Assembly: GCA_018824405.1 (NCBI GenBank)
Contig: JAHJGO010000027.1
Location: forward strand, 19,512 to 83,511
Direction: 5' to 3'
DNA from: Gammaproteobacteria bacterium
GTDB lineage: Bacteria > Pseudomonadota > Gammaproteobacteria > Burkholderiales > Sulfuricellaceae
Length of the DNA stretch: 64,000 nucleotides
Below the pieces are notes generated by a model. The model was not told the DNA's origin and did not search any database. It saw only the letters and a list, made by a program, of their open reading frames with translations. Position 1 is the stretch's first letter; every line of letters starts with the position of its first letter. Below are positions 37,914-45,888 of the stretch, piece after piece. The translations under genes were made by a program, and so were the position numbers.

Positions 37914-40290
37914 CGGCCAGGCTGCCCCCGTTTCCACAAGCATCCGCGTACGCGGCCAGGTTCAGGGCGTCGGTTTTCGCCCTTTTGTTTATCGTGTGGC
38001 AAAGGAGCTCGGCATCGCCGGCTGGGTGCGCAACGATGGCGAGGGGGTGGAAATCGCAGCTCAGGGCGAAAAAACCGCCATCAGTAAACTGCTCCTCCGC
38101 CTGAAATCTGACGCACCGCCTCTGGCCCGTATCACGTCGGTGGAAACAAAAGAAAACGCATCACTTCCCCCTCTTCAGGGTTTTTCCATACAGGAAAGTC
38201 AGGGTGGCCCGGCCCACACCGCCATCGCGCCCGATACCACTACCTGCCCCGCCTGTCTGGCCGAACTCTTCGACCAGGCCGACCGCCGCTACCGCTACCC
38301 CTTCATCAACTGCACTGACTGCGGCCCGCGCTACACCATCACGCGCCACCTGCCCTATGACCGCCCTCACACCAGCATGGCCAGTTTCCCGCTGTGCCCG
38401 GTATGCAGCCAGGAATACCGCAACCCCGACACGCGCCGCTTCCATGCAGAACCCAATGCCTGTCCGGTATGCGGTCCGCGGCTTTCCCTGCGCAATGCTG
38501 CCGGGCAGTTCATCGAAACACCGGATGTCATCGCAACAACAGTGGCCTTGCTCAAGTCGGGAGAAATTCTCGCCATCAAAGGGCTGGGCGGCTTCCACCT
38601 TGTCTGCGACGCACGTAATACTGCGTCGGTAGCCGCACTGCGCGAACGCAAGCAGCGCGAGGAAAAGCCCTTTGCGATCATGGCGGCCAACCCCGTTTCC
38701 CTGAAATCCATGGTGATTACGGATACGGAGGAAGCCGCTCTGTTGCAAGCACGCGAGCGCCCCATCGTGCTGCTGCGCAAGCAGCCGGGCTGCGACGCAG
38801 CCTTGCCCGGTATCGCGCCGGGCATCGCGTGGCTGGGCGCGATGCTGCCCTACACACCACTGCACCATCTGCTGTTCCACGAGGCGGCAGGCAGGCCATC
38901 CGGCACAGTCTGGCTGGAGCAGCCCCAGGATCTCCTCCTGATGATGACCAGCGCCAACCCCTGTGGAGAACCGCTAGTCATCGGCAACGATGAAGCGCAG
39001 GCGCGGCTGGGCGGCATTGCCGACGCCTTTGTGCTGCACGACCGCGACATCGTGGTGCGCTGCGATGACAGTGTGGTGAGGGCGGGCCGGGAAAGGGGAA
39101 TGGGGAATGAGGAATGGGTAAAAACCGCTGCACCCTCCCCATCACCCATCACCCATCACTCATTACCAGCCTTCATCCGCCGCGCCCGTGGCTACACCCC
39201 GCGTGCCATCCTCCTGCCCCGCTCCGGCCCTTCCGTGCTGGCCTGCGGCGGCTGCTTCAAGAACACAATATGCCTGACGCGCGGCAACGAGGCCTTCGTT
39301 TCCCAGCACCTGGGCGATCTCGACAACGCTCCGACCTGCGAGGCGCTGGAAGAAACCATTGCGCATCTGGTGGATGTATTGGAAATTCAGCCCGAAATCG
39401 TCGCCCACGACCTGCATCCTGACTTTCACAGCACCCGGTTTGCACTCGAATTTGCGCGCGAGCACGGTATTCCGGCACTGGCGGTGCAGCATCACCATGC
39501 GCACATCGCCGCGGTGCTAAGCGAACAGGGTATAGATGAACCGGCACTGGGCCTGGCGCTGGACGGGGTTGGGCTGGGCAAGGATGGCTCGGCCTGGGGT
39601 GGCGAACTGCTACGCCTCGAAAATGGGCGCTGCGAGCGCCTTGGCCATCTGGCACACCTGCAACTCCCCGGCGGCGACCGCGCCGCGCGCGAGCCGTGGC
39701 GCATGGCGGCCAGCGCCCTGCACGCGCTCGGACGCGACGGGGAGATTACACAACGCTACTATTACCCTGCCGCCCCGACCCTGCGTCAGATGCTGCAACA
39801 AGGCGTCAATACGCCATCCACATCGAGCTGCGGGCGGCTGTTCGATGCTGCCGCTGGCTTGCTGCGAGTCAAGGACATGACCAGCTTCGAAGGGCAGGCG
39901 GCCATGCTGCTGGAAGGTCTGGCGGAAAAACATGGCAAGGTTGCACATCTGCCCGACGGCTATACCTTGAACACAGATGGCACGCTGAATTTTCTCCCCC
40001 TGCTCAGCGCCCTGACTGACACCCCCGACCCTGCCTACGGCGCGGCGCTATTTCATGCTACCTTGGCGCAAGGGCTGACGAAATGGGTGATGCAGGCTGC
40101 GCAGCAAAGCGGCATTAAAATCGTGGCATTGGGCGGCGGCTGCTTCCTCAACGCCATCCTCAGCCGAAACTTGTTCAATATGCTGACCGAGGTGGGGCTG
40201 ACCGTTCTCGAAGCCCGACAGGTACCGCCCAACGATGGCGGCCTGAGCCTCGGGCAGGCGTGGGTGGCAATCAACAGAGGACTGGAATAA
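37888..40290 (+). CDS. hypF: Carbamoyltransferase HypF
   Basis: HypF turns carbamoyl phosphate into a carbamoyl-adenylate and passes the group to HypE for cyanide ligand synthesis. Domains in order: acylphosphatase (RVRGQVQGVGFRPFVYRVA), two zinc-finger segments (CPACLAELFD...CTDCGPRY and CPVCSQEY...CPVCGPRL), a YrdC-like domain (KGLGGFHLVCDA, REEKPFAIM) and a Kae1-like domain (VQHHHAHIAAVLSE, LGGGCFLNAIL, PPNDGGLSLGQAW). At 800 residues it is about 50 longer than E. coli HypF. Part of the excess is an in-frame insertion of some 27 residues derived from a repeat (39089-39168). The ATG at 37888 is preferred; GTG 37903 is possible. Confidence 0.94.
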   Translation: MSKRPVASNGQAAPVSTSIRVRGQVQGVGFRPFVYRVAKELGIAGWVRNDGEGVEIAAQGEKTAISKLLLRLKSDAPPLARITSVETKENASLPPLQGFSIQESQGGPAHTAIAPDTTTCPACLAELFDQADRRYRYPFINCTDCGPRYTITRHLPYDRPHTSMASFPLCPVCSQEYRNPDTRRFHAEPNACPVCGPRLSLRNAAGQFIETPDVIATTVALLKSGEILAIKGLGGFHLVCDARNTASVAALRERKQREEKPFAIMAANPVSLKSMVITDTEEAALLQARERPIVLLRKQPGCDAALPGIAPGIAWLGAMLPYTPLHHLLFHEAAGRPSGTVWLEQPQDLLLMMTSANPCGEPLVIGNDEAQARLGGIADAFVLHDRDIVVRCDDSVVRAGRERGMGNEEWVKTAAPSPSPITHHSLPAFIRRARGYTPRAILLPRSGPSVLACGGCFKNTICLTRGNEAFVSQHLGDLDNAPTCEALEETIAHLVDVLEIQPEIVAHDLHPDFHSTRFALEFAREHGIPALAVQHHHAHIAAVLSEQGIDEPALGLALDGVGLGKDGSAWGGELLRLENGRCERLGHLAHLQLPGGDRAAREPWRMAASALHALGRDGEITQRYYYPAAPTLRQMLQQGVNTPSTSSCGRLFDAAAGLLRVKDMTSFEGQAAMLLEGLAEKHGKVAHLPDGYTLNTDGTLNFLPLLSALTDTPDPAYGAALFHATLAQGLTKWVMQAAQQSGIKIVALGGGCFLNAILSRNLFNMLTEVGLTVLEARQVPPNDGGLSLGQAWVAINRGLE
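39089..39168. repeat. Repeat-derived in-frame insertion inside hypF
   Basis: Between DDSVVR and FIRRARGYTPR the hypF frame contains low-complexity DNA. GGGAATGAGGAATGGG-type sequence is followed by runs of CCCATCA repeats. The two halves are imperfect inverted copies (14 of 16 bases match in AATGAGGAATGGGTAA versus AATGAGTGATGGGTGA on the opposite strand). In E. coli HypF the two flanking motifs are only a few residues apart. The frame is kept. Confidence 0.75.
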
Positions 40291-40526
40291 TGTGTCTGGC
40301 AATCCCTGCCCTGGTGGCGGAAGTTCTTGAACACGACATGGCTGTCGTGGATGTGGGCGGCGTGCGCAAGACCATCTCCCTGGCGCTGGTGGATGGCGTG
40401 GCTGTGGGCGACTATGTCATCGTCCACGTGGGCTACGCCCTCAACCGGCTCGATCCGGAAGAAGCCGCCAAGACTCTGGCCCTGTTTGCTGAAATCAGCG
40501 CTGCGCTCGACGCCTCATCACAATGA
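40290..40526 (+). CDS. hypC: Hydrogenase maturation chaperone HypC
   Basis: HypC carries the Fe(CN)2CO unit with HypD and docks on the large subunit precursor. The 78-residue protein has the family start MCLAIPALV, whose Cys2 is essential, and VGDYVIVHVGYALNRLDPEEA at the C-terminal half. It overlaps the hypF stop by one base and hypD by 4 bp. Confidence 0.96.
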   Translation: MCLAIPALVAEVLEHDMAVVDVGGVRKTISLALVDGVAVGDYVIVHVGYALNRLDPEEAAKTLALFAEISAALDASSQ

Positions 40527-41635
40527 AATACATCGACGAATTCCGCGACGGCGCTCTGGCGCGCAAGCTGGCTGCGGACATTGCGCGCGAGGTGCAGCCG
40601 GAACGCCATTATGGCCTGATGGAGTTCTGCGGTGGCCACACCCACGCAGTCTACCGCTATGGCGTGCAGAACCTGCTGCCGGCCAATGTCAACCTGATCC
40701 ATGGCCCGGGCTGCCCGGTGTGCGTACTCCCCATTGGGCGGCTGGATTACGCCGTCCAGCTCGCCCGCACCCCCGGCGTGATCCTCTGCACCTACGGAGA
40801 CATGCTGCGCGTGCCGGGTTCGGGCGGCATGAGCCTGCTCAAGGCCAAGGCTGGCGGGGCGGACATCCGCATGATCTACTCCAGCGCCGACGCCCTGAAA
40901 ATCGCCCAGAACTATCCGGACCGTGAAGTGGTGTTTTTCGCCATCGGCTTCGAGACCACCACGCCGCCCACCGCCGTGGCCATCCTGCAAGCCGAAGCGC
41001 TGGGATTGAAAAATTTTTCCGTGATTTCCAACCACGTCCTCACCCCGGCCGCGATCTCGGCCATCATGAGCAGTGGCGAGGCACGAGTCGACGGCGTGAT
41101 TGGCCCCGCGCACGTGTCTACCGTGATCGGCAGCCAGCCCTACGAGCCTTTCGCCACGCAATATCACCTGCCGGTAGTGATTGCCGGATTCGAGCCGCTT
41201 GACGTGATGCAGGCCATCCTGATGCTGGTACGGCAATTGAACACAGGCCGCGCCGAGGTGGAAAATGAATTCACCCGCGCCGTGTCGCGCGAGGGAAATC
41301 TCAAGGCACAGCGGCTGGTGGCGGAGGTATTCGAGGTGCGCGAGGAATTCGAGTGGCGCGGCCTGGGCGTGGTGCCGCACAGCGGGCTCGCCATCCGTTC
41401 GCGTTTTGCGGCTTTCGATGCGGAAAAACGCTTCAGGCTGACTTATCGGCAGGTGGCCGACAATCCGGCCTGCGAATGCAGCGCGATTATCCGCGGAGTA
41501 AAAAAACCACTGGATTGCAAGCTCTTCGGCGGCGTCTGCACACCGGAAAATCCGATCGGCTCGTGCATGGTTTCATCGGAAGGCGCCTGCGCGGCGTATT
41601 ACAGTTACGGACGCTACAAAGAGGATGTGGTTTGA
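40523..41635 (+). CDS. hypD: Hydrogenase maturation protein HypD
   Basis: HypD is the [4Fe-4S] scaffold where the Fe(CN)2CO cofactor is assembled. The 370-residue protein has FCGGHTHAVYRYG, HGPGCPVCVLPIG and IGFETTTPPTAV. C-terminal cluster cysteines are in CECSAIIRGVKKPLDCKLFGGVC and PIGSCMVSSEGACAAYY. Length and motifs are normal. The start overlaps the hypC stop by 4 bp, and the stop overlaps the hypE start by one base. Confidence 0.97.
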   Translation: MKYIDEFRDGALARKLAADIAREVQPERHYGLMEFCGGHTHAVYRYGVQNLLPANVNLIHGPGCPVCVLPIGRLDYAVQLARTPGVILCTYGDMLRVPGSGGMSLLKAKAGGADIRMIYSSADALKIAQNYPDREVVFFAIGFETTTPPTAVAILQAEALGLKNFSVISNHVLTPAAISAIMSSGEARVDGVIGPAHVSTVIGSQPYEPFATQYHLPVVIAGFEPLDVMQAILMLVRQLNTGRAEVENEFTRAVSREGNLKAQRLVAEVFEVREEFEWRGLGVVPHSGLAIRSRFAAFDAEKRFRLTYRQVADNPACECSAIIRGVKKPLDCKLFGGVCTPENPIGSCMVSSEGACAAYYSYGRYKEDVV

Positions 41636-42684
41636 TGGCAAAAATCAGAAGGCGTTACATTCGTTCACTGGACCTGGAACAGGGCCGGGTGGACATGACG
41701 CACGGCAGCGGCGGGCGCGCCATGGCGCAAATGATCGAAGAGCTTTTTCTCGACGCTTTCGATAACGAGTTCCTGCGCCAGCTCAACGATCAGGCCAGCT
41801 TCAGCATCCCGGCCGGGCGCATGGTGATGGCCACCGACAGCCACGTGGTCACGCCGCTGTTCTTTCCCGGCGGCGACATCGGCTCCCTGGCCGTGCACGG
41901 CACTATCAACGACGTCACCATGTCGGGCGCGAAACCGCTTTATCTTTCCGCCGGATTCATTCTGGAAGAAGGCTTTCCGCTTGCCGACCTGAAGCGCATC
42001 GTCGACTCCATGGCGGCGGCATCACGGGAAGCAGGCGTGCCCATCGTCACCGGCGACACCAAGGTGGTGGAGCGCGGCAAGGCAGATGGTGTTTTCATCA
42101 ACACCACCGGCATCGGCATCGTGCCCGAGGGCATCCATATCAGCGGCGAACGAGCCCAGCCGGGCGACCGGATTCTGCTCAGCGGCTTCATGGGCGACCA
42201 TGGCGTGGCGGTCATGTCGCAGCGCGAAAACCTCACCTTCAGCTCGGCCATCCTCTCCGATTCAGCCGCCCTGCACGGGCTGGTGGCATCCATGGTGGCC
42301 GCAGTGCCCGAGATTCACTGCCTGCGCGACCCGACCCGCGGCGGCGTCGCCACCACGCTCAACGAACTGGCGCGGCAATCCGGCGTGGGCATGCTCATCC
42401 AGGAAACCAGTCTGCCTGTGCGCGAAGCCGTCAGCGCCACCTGCGAATTTCTCGGTCTCGACCCGCTATACGTCGCCAACGAAGGCAAGCTGGTGGCGAT
42501 CTGCCCGGCGGCATCTGCGGAACGGCTGCTGGAAACCATGAAAAACCACCCCCTCGGCCGCGACGCCGCCATCATTGGCGAGGTGGTCGCGGACAGCCAC
42601 GCCTTCGTGCAGATGGAAACGTCCTTCGGCGGCAAGCGCATCGTGGACTGGCTGAGCGGGGAACAATTGCCGCGGATTTGTTGA
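41635..42684 (+). CDS. hypE: Hydrogenase maturation protein HypE
   Basis: HypE dehydrates the thiocarboxamide on its C-terminal cysteine to thiocyanate, supplying CN ligands. The 349-residue PurM-like protein has MTHGSGGRAMAQMIEELF, MATDSHVVTPLFFPGGDIG and RDPTRGGVATTLNELA. It ends in PRIC, the required C-terminal cysteine motif. It starts one base into the hypD stop (TGATG). It is the last hyp gene; an inverted repeat ATTGGCA/TGCCAAT (about 42708-42733) follows. Confidence 0.97.
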   Translation: MAKIRRRYIRSLDLEQGRVDMTHGSGGRAMAQMIEELFLDAFDNEFLRQLNDQASFSIPAGRMVMATDSHVVTPLFFPGGDIGSLAVHGTINDVTMSGAKPLYLSAGFILEEGFPLADLKRIVDSMAAASREAGVPIVTGDTKVVERGKADGVFINTTGIGIVPEGIHISGERAQPGDRILLSGFMGDHGVAVMSQRENLTFSSAILSDSAALHGLVASMVAAVPEIHCLRDPTRGGVATTLNELARQSGVGMLIQETSLPVREAVSATCEFLGLDPLYVANEGKLVAICPAASAERLLETMKNHPLGRDAAIIGEVVADSHAFVQMETSFGGKRIVDWLSGEQLPRIC

Positions 42685-42785
42685 TAAATTCCGGGGTGCA
42701 AGGGATTATTGGCAGGCAATCTGGCTTGCCAATCCATGGAATGAATTTCAGAATGAATCTTCAATAACCTTCCCTGGGAACAATC

Positions 42786-43229
42786 ATGCGCAAGTGGCCG
42801 ACATACTTATTATTGATTTCCGCTCTCATCGGTCTGGAAGCCAAGGCGGACATCTACAAGCTTATTGGGGCGGATGGCAAGGTCACTTACACCGACAAAG
42901 AACCACAATCACCCGGGGCGAAATCCGAAAAACTGAATATCCGGACTTATAGCGGCGCACCTTCTGTCTCCACGCTGGAAAATTCGGTTGGAAAAGTAAC
43001 CATCCTGTCTGCACAATGGTGCGGGGTCTGCACCAGGGCGAAAACCTACATGAAGAGCCGCAACATCGCTTTCGAGGAATGGGATATCGACAAATCCGAC
43101 TATGCGCGCTCCAAAATAAACCAACTGGGCGCAAGAGGCGTCCCTGTCATCCTGGTGGGGAATCAGAAAATGGTCGGTTTCTCCGAAGCCGGTCTGGATG
43201 CGATGCTGAAAAAAGCCGGTGGAATTTGA
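42786..43229 (+). CDS. Secreted DUF4124-glutaredoxin fusion protein
   Basis: This 147-residue protein has a signal peptide ending EAKA. A DUF4124 segment follows (DIYKLIGADGKVTYTDKEP). A glutaredoxin-like domain comes next (VTILSAQWCGVCTRAKTYMKSRNIAFEEWDID...GVPVILVGNQKMVGF) with active site CGVC and the cis-proline of GVPVI. It is predicted to work as a periplasmic thiol oxidoreductase. It lies 100 bases after hypE with its own GGGAA site. A link to hydrogenase maturation is possible but unproved. Confidence 0.85.
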   Translation: MRKWPTYLLLISALIGLEAKADIYKLIGADGKVTYTDKEPQSPGAKSEKLNIRTYSGAPSVSTLENSVGKVTILSAQWCGVCTRAKTYMKSRNIAFEEWDIDKSDYARSKINQLGARGVPVILVGNQKMVGFSEAGLDAMLKKAGGI

Positions 43230-43287
43230 TAATGCAAAACTCTCGTCTTCGTGTTTCTAGTGCCCTTTGGGTATTTGCGGTGAAACT

Positions 43288-44082
43288 CTAAAACAGACTG
43301 ACCAGCATGCGCGTGCCCAGCACATACAGCAGCGCGGCAAAAATCTTCTTCAGTTGCGGCACCGGCAAACGGTGGGCCGCCCTGGCGCCCAGCGGCGCGG
43401 TCATGACACTTGCCGCCACCAGGCCCACCAGCGCAGGCAGGTAGACGAAGCCCAGGCTGTAATCCGGCAGACCGCCCGTCCCCAGCCCGTTGACGACATA
43501 TCCGACAGCCCCGGCCAGGGCGATGGGAAAGCCGATCGCGGCAGACGTCCCGATAGCCTGATGCATTTTGATATTGCACCAGGTCATGAAGGGCACCGAG
43601 AGGGTGCCGCCACCGATCCCGACCAGGCTGGAAACACCGCCGATAATGCTCCCCGCACCGAACATCCCGCCCCAGCCAGGTAGCTGGCGCGTGGGCTTGG
43701 GCTTGATGTTGAGCAGCATCTGGGTGGCAACGTAGTAAACGAACACCACGAAGAAGCCCTTGAGAAAATCGGACGACAACTGCGCCGCCAGCACCGTGCC
43801 AATAAAAGTGCCGGCCAGAATGCCGGGAGTGACGCCACGCACCACCTGCCAGCTCACCGCACCGTGGGCATGGTGGGCGCGCAGGCTGGATATGGAGGTG
43901 AACAGGATGCTCGCCAGCGAGGTGCCAAGTGCCAGATGCAGGATATGGCTGGCGGGAAAATGCTGGGCAGTGAAGATGAAAGTCAGCACCGGCACGATCA
44001 CCAGACCGCCGCCCACGCCCAGCAGGCCTGCCAGGAAACCGGCAAAAACGCCTGTCAGGAGATAAAGCAGCCAGAATTCCAT
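43288..44082 (-). CDS. TauE/SafE-family sulfite/anion exporter
   Basis: This 264-residue inner-membrane protein has about eight hydrophobic spans. It has the TauE/SafE motifs GFLAGLLGVGGGLVIVPVL near the N-terminus and GGVSSLVGIGGGTLSVPFM in the second half, the two-fold repeat of the family. Members move sulfite, sulfoacetate or other organosulfur anions; the substrate here is unknown. ATG 44082 is chosen as it begins the first span; ATG 44112 would add ten residues. It is divergent from the TPP enzyme gene. Confidence 0.87.
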   Translation of the reverse strand: MEFWLLYLLTGVFAGFLAGLLGVGGGLVIVPVLTFIFTAQHFPASHILHLALGTSLASILFTSISSLRAHHAHGAVSWQVVRGVTPGILAGTFIGTVLAAQLSSDFLKGFFVVFVYYVATQMLLNIKPKPTRQLPGWGGMFGAGSIIGGVSSLVGIGGGTLSVPFMTWCNIKMHQAIGTSAAIGFPIALAGAVGYVVNGLGTGGLPDYSLGFVYLPALVGLVAASVMTAPLGARAAHRLPVPQLKKIFAALLYVLGTRMLVSLF

Positions 44083-44220
44083 GTTTATCCTCAGCGGGTT
44101 GGAAATCGCCAATTGTAAACGTTAGGATTGGCTAAGCATCCACTCCTTCGGTTAAACTTCACTTCCCGAAATGGAATCGGATAGCCATTAGTCCGGAGAT
44201 GCCGGCAACAATGCAACGAT

Positions 44221-45888
44221 ATGAATATTGCAGTCAGTGAACTCATCGTAAGGTATATGGAGCGCCTGGGGATAGAACATATCTTCGGCATGCCCGGCGG
44301 ACATATCCTGCCTGTCTATGACAGCCTTTACGACTCGAACATCAAGAGCATTCTGGTCAAGCACGAACAGGGCGCGGCCTTCATGGCCGGCGGCTATGCC
44401 CGTGTCTCCGGCAAGATCGGCGCCTGCATCACCACCGCAGGCCCTGGCGCGACCAATCTGGTCACAGGCATCGCCAATGCCTATGCGGACAGGCAGCCGA
44501 TCCTGATCATTACCGGCGAAACCTCGACCCATATTTTCGGCAAGGGCGGCTTGCAGGAAAGTTCCGGCGAAGGCGGCAGCATTGACCAGGTCACCTTGTT
44601 TGCCGGTATCACGCGCTACCACAAACTGATCGAACGCACGGACTACCTCCCCACTGTGCTGAACCAGGCGGCCAAACACCTGCTTTCCAAGACCCCCGGC
44701 CCCGTGGTGTTGAGCATCCCGTATAACGTGCAGAAAGAAATGGTGGATGCATCCATCCTGGATCAGATTTCTTTCACGCGCATGACTGGCGAATGTGTGC
44801 TCGCCGAGCAATACATCGACAAGAGCGTGGAGCTGATCCGCGAATCGAAGTGCCCCCTGATCATCGCCGGCTATGGCTGCATCCGTTCGGGCGCGCAGGA
44901 GCACTTGCGCAGTATCAGCGAGCGTCTCAACATTCCGGTGACCAGCAGCCTCAAGGCCAAGGGCGCGCTCGACGAACGCTCCGCGCTGTCGCTGGGCAGC
45001 CTCGGCGTCACCTCCGGCGGTGACGCCATGCGCTATCTGGAACAGGAAGCCGACCTGGTGCTGGTGCTGGGGGCGGGCTTCAATGAAAGAACCAGCTATG
45101 TCTGGGACAAGCATCTGTTGGCGGGCAAGAAACTCATCCAGGTGGACAACAGCGCCCAGCAACTGGAAAAAGTTTTCCGCGCCGACCTGGTGGTGCATGC
45201 CGACCTTGGCACCTATCTGCAAGCGCTGGATTCAGCCACTCAGACACAAAATGTGGCGGCAAAAGACCCCGTAGATATCGCCGCTTTTATGGCGACCACA
45301 AAAGCCCAGTTAGACGCCGCCGGCAAGACGATTTTCAACCGGCAGTTTGACCACGTGCGCGCCTTTTATGGCTGGCTGGAACAGCGTTTTCCGGAGGGCC
45401 TGGTGATGTTCGACGACAACATCGTTTTCGCTCAAAACTTCTACCGGGTGTCCGCCAGGGACCGTTTTTATCCCAACACCGGCATTTCTTCGCTGGGCCA
45501 CGCCATCCCGGCAGCCATTGGCGCCGGCTGCAAAGTCGACCAACCCCTGTTTGCCATGATTGGCGATGGCGGCTTCCAGATGTGCGCCATGGAGATCATG
45601 ACGGCGGTGAATTACAGCATCCCGCTGAACATCGTCCTGTTCAACAACAACACCATGGGATTGATCCGCAAGAACCAGCACCATCTCTACCAGGGCCGCT
45701 TCATCGACTGCGATTTCTCCAACCCGGACTATGTACTGCTGGCGCAATCCTTCGGCATCGGGCATTGCCGTGTGGAAAGTACGCAGGACCTGGTCAGGCT
45801 GGAGGCGATCGATTTCCGCCATGGCATCAATCTCATCGAGATCATGATCGATCAGGATGCATATCCGAATTATTCTTCCAGGCGCTAG
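44221..45888 (+). CDS. Thiamine-diphosphate enzyme of the acetolactate synthase family
   Basis: This 555-residue ThDP enzyme has three domains. The N-terminal Pyr domain has the catalytic glutamate in VKHEQGAAFMAGGYARVSG and TTAGPGATNLVTGIANAY. The central domain has LVLGAGFNERTS. The C-terminal PP domain has the ThDP motif GDGGFQMCAMEIMTAV...NNNTMGL. It is closest to acetolactate-synthase large subunits. There is no regulatory small subunit beside it, and the ALS arginine segment (usually GARFDDR) reads GAGFNER. The true reaction is therefore uncertain: decarboxylation or carboligation of another 2-oxo acid is possible. It overlaps the next gene by 32 bp, suggesting joint function. Confidence 0.8.
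   Translation: MNIAVSELIVRYMERLGIEHIFGMPGGHILPVYDSLYDSNIKSILVKHEQGAAFMAGGYARVSGKIGACITTAGPGATNLVTGIANAYADRQPILIITGETSTHIFGKGGLQESSGEGGSIDQVTLFAGITRYHKLIERTDYLPTVLNQAAKHLLSKTPGPVVLSIPYNVQKEMVDASILDQISFTRMTGECVLAEQYIDKSVELIRESKCPLIIAGYGCIRSGAQEHLRSISERLNIPVTSSLKAKGALDERSALSLGSLGVTSGGDAMRYLEQEADLVLVLGAGFNERTSYVWDKHLLAGKKLIQVDNSAQQLEKVFRADLVVHADLGTYLQALDSATQTQNVAAKDPVDIAAFMATTKAQLDAAGKTIFNRQFDHVRAFYGWLEQRFPEGLVMFDDNIVFAQNFYRVSARDRFYPNTGISSLGHAIPAAIGAGCKVDQPLFAMIGDGGFQMCAMEIMTAVNYSIPLNIVLFNNNTMGLIRKNQHHLYQGRFIDCDFSNPDYVLLAQSFGIGHCRVESTQDLVRLEAIDFRHGINLIEIMIDQDAYPNYSSRR

Noticed and set aside
39092..39165. Runs of CCCATCA considered as a CRISPR array or VNTR.
   Set aside because: The units are 7 bases long with no spacers and lie in frame inside hypF.
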